Positions 1-33,072 of a DNA stretch of 64,000 bases are shown here, piece by piece. Below the pieces are notes generated by a model. The model saw nothing but the letters and a program-made list of their open reading frames with translations. It had not been told where the DNA came from and did no database searches. The stretch covers positions 181,271,375 to 181,335,374 of the forward strand of contig NC_041402.2 in the NCBI RefSeq assembly GCF_900747795.2, written 5' to 3'. This DNA comes from Erpetoichthys calabaricus (taxonomy: Eukaryota; Chordata; Cladistia; Polypteriformes; Polypteridae). A program made the translations under genes and the position numbers. The stretch's first letter is position 1. Every line of letters begins with the position of its first letter.

Positions 1-43
1 CCTTTCACATCTATCTATCTATCTATCATATAGTGCCTTTCAC

Positions 44-82
<39 letters not shown>

Positions 83-98
83 ATATAGTGCCTTTCAC

Positions 99-136
<38 letters not shown>

Positions 137-166
137 ATGTTATATAGCACCTTTCATGTCTGTCTG

Positions 167-231
<65 letters not shown>

Positions 232-243
232 ATGTTATATAGC

Positions 244-317
<74 letters not shown>

Positions 318-337
318 ATGTTATATAGCACCTTTCA

Positions 338-412
<75 letters not shown>

Positions 413-424
413 ATGTTATATAGC

Positions 425-506
<82 letters not shown>

Positions 507-558
507 TATATAGCACCTTTCATGTCTATCTATCTATCTATCATATAGTGCCTTTCAC

Positions 559-653
<95 letters not shown>

Positions 654-655
654 AT
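1..655. repeat. TATC tetranucleotide array punctuated by a tail motif
   Basis: Blocks of (CTAT)n are interrupted at irregular intervals by two short motif variants: ATATAGTGCCTTTCACAT (near 29, 82 and 540) and TTATATAGCACCTTTCATG (near 137, 318 and 506). Read on the other strand, the first is TGAAAGGCACTATAT followed by GATA repeats, which looks like a retroposon 3' tail. The array runs off the left edge. Apparent ORFs rich in Tyr, Leu, Ser and Ile here are only translations of the repeat. Confidence 0.95.
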
Positions 656-2285
656 ATGCTCAGGTCTGTCTGTCACGCAATTACTGCTGATTTACTGGGT
701 CTAGAACTTTCATCTTGGTCTTGACCAAAAGCCAATAACAAGATACATACTGAAATTGCAAAAATGTGAGGTGGTAGCGGCCTCACCAAACTGACCTCTG
801 CTTGTGAGTCTCTTTAGCAAAGTGACAAGGTGGAAAGAAAAAGAAGACCAATTGACATCTGCTGAGCATCAAGCAAATCGCAGAGGCCAACGCCATGGCA
901 AAGAATACCAAAATAGGAAGAAGTAAAAGAAGAAAAGCAGAGTCATCTGCTGAGCATCAAGTGCGGGATACATAATGTGGGAACTAGAAGAATGTAGAAC
1001 TACATGTAACGTGGTGTCCAGATGTAACTACTTGGTCTAGAACCTTGATCTTGGTCTGGTTTCTTCCTCAGGTTGGTTGCTGCCTTGCCCTCATTGCTTC
1101 CAGCTCTTCCTGAAGCTCTCATGACAAATACATTACAAATTTTTGAATCAATGCATTTTATTGCTACAAATTTTTCTGATGCACCATCTGTTAGAATGAT
1201 AAATGCAGTGTATTTTATTAATACATACATTACAAAATACATTTCAATAGATAGAGCATTAGAAGCGTTCGTTAACAGTGAGGTCTACATTGATTACTTA
1301 GATTTCAACCCCCTTAGATGAAATCCGAGCACTGTAGCATAGTGATAATAATAATCTGAAATTAAAATACATCTAGCACTGGATATTGCATATGAGAGGA
1401 TATTTCATAATCAGCCTATTTATATGAGTCCAAGCCAGCTAAGTGTACAGAGCAGAGTGACGCACTTGATATCATTAATCTTCGAGCGGCCTACACATTC
1501 TAACCTTAACGCCTGTCTTCACTGTCTTATCTCTTCTTGCACAGAGGGACCACTTTTGAGGGTCCGTCCCATCCGTTGTAGCTCACAGTAAACACATTTT
1601 CTATCTGTCTAGCCCTCGATGTCATAGAAGATGATCAGTTTTCGGCTCCTCTTATCTCATAGTGTTTACAGTCTCTGGCCTCTGTAGACGACCTTTCCTG
1701 TCTCGCTCTTTTCTTTTTCTGGGCACAGTGGCCATGCTGCCTGTCCATTCTAACATCTCACAGCATGGCGATCGCTCAGACAGCCCCACTCTGCATTTCC
1801 TCTCTCCACTCATACTGACCCCAATGGCTGTCCACTGCATCTTCTGACAGTTTAAAAAGTGAAGTCCCTGCTGTTCTTCACAGGTCCCAGCAATGACATC
1901 CCGTCCATTCTACCCACAGTCACTTCTGCACGGCCTCCCTCACCTCCAGTTGAGAACTCAGGATGTGCTTTCTGTCCAAGAGAACCTAAGAAATGTGACA
2001 GACAAGACTCGGCCCGTTGTGCTCCTTATGCCAACTTATTGTTCATTTGTCCCAACGCCTAATCCAGACACTTTGCAGAGTTTTCAAGCTTCAACTCCAT
2101 GTTGTTATAGTCTGTTCTGGATTACCCTGACCCTGGGCTTTATGGGCTTCCCCTTAATTACCACCAAGGTCAATGAATTTTCACAGGGGGGGTGGACAGA
2201 TAGATTATTACAATACAAATAAAGCCCACCTTATTATAAGAGTCACAACAAATATGACCGAGAGTGCATAAGCAACAGATGACAG
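656..2285. other. Intergenic stretch, no gene recognised
   Basis: I recognise no gene. A phrase around 700-722 (GGTCTAGAACTTTCATCTTG) recurs with small changes at 1034-1055, and CATCTGCTGAGCATCAAG occurs near 856 and 946, so part of this is an old local duplication. Around 1170-1215 there is a copy of the motif that builds the satellite at 49380-52085 (GATGCACCATCTGTTAGAAT, then a TGTATTTTATT block). The remaining open frames are short and match nothing I know. Confidence 0.5.
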
Positions 2286-2483
2286 CAAAACACACAACAC
2301 AACTCCAAAGGGTCTTTCAGGAATAAGTCGAACAAGCCAGGCTGGCCAATGTAACTGTAGGCAGTGAGAGTCCTTCTAAAATCATAAACCCATTGGCGTT
2401 TCACAGATCTGATACCATCTAGTCATATTATTTAGAGAACCTGTTGTGGATCTAAATGAATTAAGGTTTCTTCTGGAGTCCTG
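2286..2483. repeat. Left half of a CACTCTTA-terminus repeat
   Basis: This stretch (phrases such as ATTGGCGTTTCACAGATCTG) resembles 45020-45420, where the same family is longer. The family ends in CACTCTTA-like sequence and carries 'GAAGAACCACCTTGGCATC'-type phrases. The repeat is cut at 2483 by the Harbinger-like element and resumes at 4633. The superfamily is not known to me from sequence alone. Confidence 0.55.
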
Positions 2484-4629
2484 GGGCCTCATGTATAAAC
2501 GGTGCGTACGCACAGAAATGTTGCGTACGAACCTTTGCACGCTCAAATCGCGATGTATAAAACCTAAACTTGGCGTAAAGCCACGCACATTTCCACGGTA
2601 ACTCATTCCTTGGCGTACGCAATTTATCCGCCCGGTTTTGCAGACTGGCGGCACCCAGCATCAAAGCAGTGCTACTGTTCCTGTGTGATCACTCTTTCAT
2701 TCTTAAATCCACATTCCTGGCGCGGCTTTATAAATACACTGAAATTAACTGCATATTGTTTATTAGTGTAATGCATCTGATTGTAATTAACCTGTAGCAA
2801 AATAATGGGCCAGGGAATAGCCATAGTATTCCAAATACCAGAACTGCTTTAGCGTTGTAACTCTCACTGCATGTTCTTTCAGCTGATCCCGTTAAGGGTT
2901 GCCACAGCAGATCATCTTTTCCCACATTACTCTCACTGCACCACTCGGAGTATTTATATCACTGTATCTGAGTGGGAAATCACAGCAGCAGCTGATTGGA
3001 AAGAGAATTATCGGTACACAGCATGAAGCAGATGCTGCCTGAGCCACAGCAAACGCTTTAGTCCCTGTACGGACTTCGCGGTTTAGAAACAGTTTCATCC
3101 CAAGAACTCTAAACACACTAAATCAGTCCATCAAGTGCTCCTTGTAGAAATATTTGGACTTATAAGTACAATTACCCTACTGTAAACTTGCACTACAGTT
3201 ATAATATTGCACAACCTGCGCCACTTTATAAAGCGCGTATTTACATGTGATGACGGTATTCATTTCTAAGACGAAATGCAGCAAAACATGTTGATTATAT
3301 TATACAGATAAAACTTTAACTTCATTTAAATAATCAGTATTGTTTATAATTAAACATGTGAGGACACGGAGCCACAGCGCTAGCTAGTTCATGAATTGTT
3401 CCTGCATTGCGCTGTATTCTTGCTCTAACGCGACACTGAGGATAGACGAATAGAATAATTAAACACGCACTACTAAGATATTTCAATGTTCCTTAAAAGT
3501 TTTGAAGAATCGAAGTTCTAAGCTTACAAATGGCTTAACGTCTACTACATAGCTTATTGTGTGGCGATTGAGTTTTTGGAGAAAGAAAAGTAAGGACAGG
3601 AATTGGAGGTTAGTACGTTTGAAAGAGACAGTACTGCTGTGATAAATTATTTAACTGAAGGTTGCGCATGGCGCAGCAAGCCTCTTGCGTGAGACATGAA
3701 CAAGCACTGCGCCACCGTGTTCCCATGTTTAATAACATGCTTTCATTCCTATCATCATGAAAAAGATATCACGTATACATCTCAGTATTTTAATTATTCA
3801 GAGAACTGTAATATCACGAATGTAATGGATTATGTGTCCTGTCGGAGAAAGAGAAAGACAGTTTAAGAAGCAGGTAGTGATTCATACACACAGAGCACAT
3901 AAAAGATCAAATACAGAACAAAGCATTTAACGTGCCACTTTAGTTACAATGGGATTTGAGAAACTAGTAAATTAAACGATTTTAAGATGAAGTTTATGAT
4001 GTTCTACTTTAATGGCAAAATAAACTACGTGATTAAAGTGGAAATTTCGAGATTAAAGTTGACATTTCGTGCTTTTTTCCCCACTGTGTGCCTTTTTTTT
4101 GTCTGTACCCTAATAAGCTTTCATATGACACTCAGACGGTGGGCTATGACTCGCTTTTTCACGGCGACTTTGATATGTGATTTGTTTTTTATTTCGGGCA
4201 CTGTGCGACTTTGTGAAGTTGAGCCTTCGAGTTTCTCCGACACTCTGTCACTCGATCAGCTTTCTTTTGTTGATTATACCACTGTTTAAACCAACAAATA
4301 GTACGTTTTTCCTTTGCCTCCACTTGGTATTCGCTGAAATTCTTATATTTTCTCCCGTGCTTTTCCCATTGTCTTTTCACAGAAGGCTATTTATATTGAT
4401 TTGCATATTCAAAGAGGCGTAATTCTGGGAGGAGTTGGGGCGGGACAGAAGGCGCGTGCACGTGCGTTACTTTTCACGCAAATCGAGATTTATGTAGTAG
4501 AAGAACGTGAAAGTATGCGTGCGCACAGATTCCTGCATCTGGATTTTTCTGTGCGTACGCACAATCCCGCTTTTGTGCTTACGCCATGTTATAGTGTGAG
4601 TTCTACGCACGGCGTTATACATGAGGCCC
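2484..4629. mobile_element. Harbinger-like DNA transposon, non-autonomous
   Basis: The terminal inverted repeats are GGGCCTCATGTATAA at 2484-2498 and its exact complement at 4615-4629. They are flanked by the trinucleotide CTG on both sides (2481-2483 and 4630-4632), so a 3-bp target duplication is visible. Subterminal sequence on both sides is rich in GCGTACGCAC-type palindromes. PIF/Harbinger elements make 3-bp duplications, and this terminus resembles fish Harbinger families. No transposase or Myb-like ORF is visible in the 2146 bp, so it would depend on proteins made elsewhere. It sits inside an older repeat (2286-2483 and 4633-4722), which makes it the younger insertion. Confidence 0.8.
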
Positions 4630-4632
4630 CTG

Positions 4633-4722
4633 GTCCTTCTTGTTAACAGTTCTTTTGGTCTGGCCAAATAGGATCACTCTGAAGAACCACCTTGGCATCT
4701 CGATTTTTAAAAGTGTAAGTCA
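4633..4722. repeat. Right half of the CACTCTTA-terminus repeat
   Basis: The sequence resumes with GAAGAACCACCTTGGCATC and ends in TTTTAAAAGTGTAA, matching the end of the copy at 44795-45505 (GCATCTTGACTGTTAAGAGTGT). It pairs with 2286-2483 across the Harbinger-like insertion. Confidence 0.55.
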
Positions 4723-5149
4723 TGCAGCCCAAAATCTTAGTGAGCTGTTGTCTCAGATGCAGATCCTGGCCTGAGGTGGGCACACGGAGTTGAGGGATAT
4801 TATGGCACATGATGGGTTACTTCTGATCCCGGCTGAGCAGAGTGAGGAGAGGCCAGCAGTGGGTATGCAAAGGCACAGGGACCCAGCAGTCAGTAGGGCA
4901 TGGAGCTGTAGAAGACCTGAGCGGGCAAGGAAGAAGGTAGAGGGTCCGGCTACTGAAGAAAGCAACGGTCCTTTTCAGGTCTCACTACCACCAGCTTTCA
5001 ACAAAGTGCTGAATCCATCACTCTGTCTCTTACACCCCCAGGTCATTACTATATATATATATATATATATGTTGTAAGTGCCATCATGGATGAACTGGCA
5101 GCCCAAGTGGGATGGAGGGTGGATCCTGGCCTCGCCGGGATTCAGAAAA
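4723..5149. other. Unrecognised stretch with a short AT run
   Basis: I see no gene. An alternating AT run lies at about 5048-5070. A 95-codon open frame at 4790-5077 ends in the AT run and matches no family I know. Confidence 0.4.
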
Positions 5150-5497
5150 GTCTTCAGACCCCTTCACTTCCTGCATACAAGTGTTGTGTTTTTCATTTTT
5201 AATGGCTCAATGGGACATTTTTGCCCATTAGCCTACACTCAATAACCCCTCAATACAAAGTGATAACTTATTATAAATTATGAATGAAAATGGGGGCTAT
5301 GGAGAAAAGTGGCTGTCACTTCTAAACAGCTCATGCAATATTTTTGGAAAATCCCTTAAATTAAAGCTGACAGTCTACACTTCAATCACATTTTGATTTC
5401 TTTGCTTCAAATCCATTGTGGTGTTGAACAGAGCCAGAATTATTAAAAAATTATGAAAACTGTGTCACTGTCCAAATACTTATGGATCTAACTGTAT
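5150..5497. mobile_element. Two Tc1-like transposon ends joined
   Basis: About 5150-5265 reads like the end of one fish Tc1 family (CAGACCCCTTCACTTCCTGC, then CACTCAATAACCCCTCAATA). From about 5280 to 5497 it reads like another Tc1 family, ending in TACTTATGGATCTAACTGTA, the complement of the widespread terminus TACAGTTAGGTCCATAAGTA. No transposase remains. Two different Tc1 ends therefore abut, by deletion or by recombination between copies. Family assignment is from memory of these termini. Confidence 0.6.
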
Positions 5498-6210
5498 GCA
5501 TATATAGATATATTACATTCCTAGTTCTAAATCACAATATAATTATTTAGGTGGTTACCTAAATATATATATACTGTATATATATATGTATAGTCACAAA
5601 TGAGCGAGTAGGAGGCAGCTGAAGGGCTTAAGTAATGGTAATACCACATCCGACCAGGGGGTGGCAGGGTGCACTAACTGTCTTTCTCAGTTACCTGCAG
5701 ACCTTTCCTGAGAAATCCTGCCAGGTTCCGGTACATCAGAAGACATCACTTCCGGGTATGGGCCCTTCGATGATGTCACTTCCGGTTTCACCCCTTCAAT
5801 GACGTCACTTCCTGTATGGACCTTTAAAGCCGCCATCTTACCACCAAGGAATCAATTCTGGTTTGGACTCAGTATTGTGAACATCTCTGTCAAAATTCTC
5901 AAAACCTTTTGCGGCCAGGGATATTATACGGATGGCTGCCCCAAACCTTTTTATGAAGTCTGGTCTGTGTTTTTATCATAATATATATACTTTAAAATCC
6001 TAAGCCTAAAAGTGCAGTGATTTTATACAGCAATTTTATGTGAAGTTTTTATGTCATGTTTTGTGTCACGCTTTAAATTGGGCTTATTTTAAAACCTACA
6101 TATATATGTTTGGTTTCATTCTTTTCAGAATTTATCAAACTTTATTGTGATGCTGTTAGATTTTCAAATTCTTATTCCGTTTAAATTATATTCTAAAAAA
6201 ATTCAAGAAT
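5498..6210. other. Unrecognised repeat-like stretch with CRE/ETS triplet
   Basis: Contains AT runs (5560-5590) and, at 5742, 5772 and 5801, three near-copies of GAYRTCACTTCC spaced 30 and 29 bp. They combine a CRE/ATF-like core (TGACGTCA in the third copy) with an ETS-like TTCC. Such clusters are common in promoters of retroposons. I recognise no coding sequence and cannot name the element. Confidence 0.4.
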
Positions 6211-6568
6211 TCACATCCCGCGGGATGAGACTTTGTGCCAAGAGATTTAACCACGCATGGAGCAGGAAATAAAAGACAAAGAGTAGATGACAAAGACAGC
6301 TGCAGTAGAGGCTTTTAAATGTTCGAAGCACCACACGAGGAATAAATCACGCAGCACGGCAGCAGCAGCAGCTGATCGAGCAAAGAGGAGGCAAAAAAAA
6401 AAATATTTGTTTCCCATTGTATCACCGTTTAAGAGGGGGTTTCGGAGGAGTGACTGCATCTCCTTGGGGTGCGTTCAGCGGGAAATGCGAGCGGCAAAGA
6501 TGCGAAGTGGCTGGCATGTAGCGCTTTGGGGGTTGGCGAGCGAAGTGAGCAGGGGGCGAACCCCCTAA
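6211..6568 (+). mobile_element. Helitron-like non-autonomous element
   Basis: It starts with TC followed by a CCCGCGGGA palindrome and ends in a GC hairpin (AGGGGGCGAACCCCCT) leading to CTAA. This follows the Helitron plan: 5' TC, a 3' hairpin and a CTRR end, without inverted repeats. The phrase GGCGAGCGAAGTGAGC just before the hairpin also occurs, slightly changed, at 59930-59945. No Rep-helicase is encoded. The start is less certain than the end. Confidence 0.65.
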
Positions 6569-6582
6569 TATATATATATATA

Positions 6583-6864
6583 CTAGCCATCTCCCATGGC
6601 TCCGCCCACGTAGTAGTAAAACAGGACAGTGAGGAAGGCCCTGCCCGGCTCCCCACTCCTGACGTCACACATCCCCCTCCTCTCGGCACACATCCTGTGA
6701 TTAGCGCGAATATGTCACTCCTGCAAGCGAACTATGATCCTTAACGCAATGAGAGAAGTCACAAAAGCAACTGGAATGTTCAAGCAAATTACAGAGAAAA
6801 AAAATTCTAAATCTGTTAAGTAGTTCTCTCGTGAAAAAATGGACAGGCAGACATTGGATTTTAT

Positions 6865-6880
<16 letters not shown>
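6583..6880 (-). mobile_element. Helitron-like element, same family as 17998-18423
   Basis: On the minus strand the sequence runs through CACGAGAGAACTACTTAAC and CTGACGTCA-type text and ends GGCGGAGCCATGGGAGATGG then CTAGT. It matches 17998-18423 over most of its length in opposite orientation. The 3' CTAG is at 6583-6586; the 5' end dissolves in an AT run near 6860-6890. It lies tail to tail with the Helitron at 6211-6568, separated by 14 bp of TA repeat. Confidence 0.65.
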
Positions 6881-6899
<19 letters not shown>

Positions 6900-7839
6900 C
6901 ATTTGCACCCCATGGCCCCAACCACAAGCCCCACCCGTGTCCTCAAACACTTTATAACTCAATCACTGATGCCAGATGAATGTTTTTTTATTATTGCTTT
7001 CCATCCTTTCTCGGCTCAAAGTGATCACCAGGTCTGCTCATTTCATGTGACCTCCCCCATCAACGTTTACCCAGCCCTGTCCCTGGTGGTCCTCAGTAAC
7101 CGGCCCCCAGCCTATCCACTCTCCATCCCGGCTCAGCCCTTTACACTGCCCAGTCCAGGTCAGTTTAGAGCAGCCACCCCCTCAGGTTTTTCCCAGACAA
7201 GCCGATTGTCCATGTCTTGCGTTGGGTCTTTGGAGGGATATTTTTGGAGCGCTTGTCACTCTCATGCCAGTAGTTTTCCTCTGTAATTTTTCTTCGGTAC
7301 CCAGGGCTGGATTAACCATTAAGCAAACTAATCACATGCTTACGGCACCAAGGAATTGGGGGGATGGATCCCACAGATATTTTCCTTTGCCAGATTTACC
7401 ATGGACTATATGGCGCAAAAGTGCAAATGGTGCAGCTGAACCAGTTTCCACAAAAAGGGGGTCCCACGTTAAAAATTATATAATATAAAAATAATAGTAA
7501 AATAGTAATAGTAGAGGTTAATGAAATATATTAATCTTGGGAAAACAACAAAATGACAATCTGGTAGCTGCCTCGCGGTCCACCGAGGCTCACATGGTCG
7601 TTCTTGTCTTGGTCTGTCCCGTTAAGTCGCCCAGTGAGAGTGAGTGCACAGCTTATATTTGGGGGCACCAACATCTTATACGTGCATAGGGTCTCTAAAG
7701 GCCTTAATCCGGTCGTTATCCTGGGCACCATTACACACGTGGTTCACAGTTTCTGTAGCCCTCATTTTCAAAGTGATGACTATTCCAGGCGCCACCCGTT
7801 TGGCTGTGGATTTTCTGCTCGCTGGATGCCCCCCTGAAC
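6881..7839. other. Unrecognised upstream region
   Basis: No gene recognised. At 7313 the phrase CAGGGCTGGATTAACC resembles a common hAT terminus; a similar GGGCTGGATTAA occurs at 16978. No matching right end or 8-bp duplication was found for either, so a hAT fragment is possible but not shown. The rest is unique-looking sequence upstream of abcg4. Confidence 0.35.
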
Positions 7840-8079
7840 TCGCGCGTCTGTCGCCCTCCTCCCTGGTCCCTTTTGCGCTCCACCGGCCCTTTAAGAGCGT
7901 CGTGAGCGCGCAGGCGCGTACTCGTTACTGGATGCTCCTCTTCTGTCTGCAGCCTGCGCCAGCCGCGGGGGCGGGGGGGTAGGTGTGTGTGTTTGGGGTT
8001 AGGGGTGGGGGGAGGCCAGCATCTTCACCGCTTCAACGTCCTGCGGCTCCCGGGAGCGACTTCGCAGGGGCTTTTGCAG
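7840..8079 (+). promoter_or_regulatory. abcg4: Probable abcg4 promoter CpG block and non-coding exon 1
   Basis: The sequence is GC- and CpG-rich compared with its surroundings and has an Sp1-type GC box (GGGGGCGGGG) near 7968. It ends with CTTTTGCAG followed by a consensus donor GTACGG at 8080. With the acceptor at 8971-8975 upstream of the start codon, this suggests a non-coding first exon ending at 8079 and a promoter just upstream. No TATA box is evident. The transcription start cannot be placed by eye. Confidence 0.5.
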
Positions 8080-8510
8080 GTACGGGGGTCGGGGCTTATC
8101 TTTCTGTCTATCCAGTCACCCGTTTGACCTTCTGCATCCCTGTTCACCCCCTCCCGTCCTTCATTTCCTTCCCTTCTCGTCGTCGGTCCGTCTGTCTGCC
8201 CTCTTGCTGCCCCCTCTGCCTGACCGTTCCTGTGTTTTGCTCTGTCTGGTCTGCAAGTCTGTCCGTTTCGTTTGCAGTCCCCGACACACCCGTCCGACGG
8301 GCTCCTGCACTGCGGGACTCTCACGCTCCTCTGCACGAGACAAAGCGGAACTGGTTGATGCAGGAATTCTCCCGGTGGCTGGTGAGACCCACTCTGCCCA
8401 GTAGATCATACATGGAAAAGGATATCTGAGCATCAGGACACATTAAGTCGTCTGTGGAAGGGTGAGGGGCAAGCACAAATGATGTATCTGGGCCTCCTTT
8501 ACCTAGGGGG

Positions 8511-8562
8511 AGGGAGTGTGTGTGTGTGTGTGTGTTGGGGGGGGGGGGGGGGGGGGGGGGGG
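8511..8562. repeat. (TG)n followed by a run of 26 G
   Basis: A short TG repeat runs straight into 26 consecutive G residues at 8537-8562. It lies in the presumed first intron of abcg4. Such a tract can form stacked G-quadruplexes and is prone to length error in sequencing and replication. Confidence 0.95.
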
Positions 8563-8975
8563 TAAGATTTAGGACTTTTCCTGGAAACGGGGTGTCACAA
8601 AACCACAGAGAGAAAGCGATACGGGTGCAACTAAGTTGGGTTTAGGACAACCGTAAACAAAACACGGACCGTGTGCCAGAAAGTGCGCATCATGACCTCA
8701 TCCGTGAGACATTAACTGGGGTGTCACAATTTGAACATCAGGACCTCCCGAGTGTAAGATGGATATCTAGAATGAGCAGACTTGCGTCCCTGTTTCTCTT
8801 CTTACCCTGAATACAAGAGCCTTTAAGAAAAGACATGCTTGGCACGGTTTAATTGGCCAGCTCGCCTATTGAACATGTGTACGCGTGCCCGTCTCTGTAT
8901 TGTGCCACCTGCTCTTGTCTTCTTCTCGCCTTGTTACCTCTGCCCAACCGCCTGCCTCGTTTCATCTCTGTACAG

Positions 8976-9004
8976 GACGCTGCTGACCCAGTTCGCCCGC
9001 TGAG
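8976..9004 (+). other. abcg4: 5' UTR part of the first coding exon of abcg4
   Basis: A polypyrimidine stretch and TACAG at 8971-8975 form a plausible acceptor. The 29 nt that follow lead to the ATG at 9005 in the context TGAG-ATG-G, with G at +4 and a purine at -3. Confidence 0.5.

Positions 9005-33072
<24,068 letters not shown>

Noticed and set aside
1-655. CRISPR array
   Set aside because: The spacing motif is regular only because of a microsatellite; spacers are TATC repeats and the DNA is vertebrate.
7313-7480. hAT element starting CAGGGCTGGATTAACC
   Set aside because: No right terminus or octamer duplication found; the same holds for the similar phrase at 16978.
8025-8429. Overlapping Arg/Pro-rich frames on both strands near 8.0-8.4 kb
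   Set aside because: GC-rich promoter sequence gives long frames on both strands; no homology and no splice logic, and the donor at 8080 cuts one of them.
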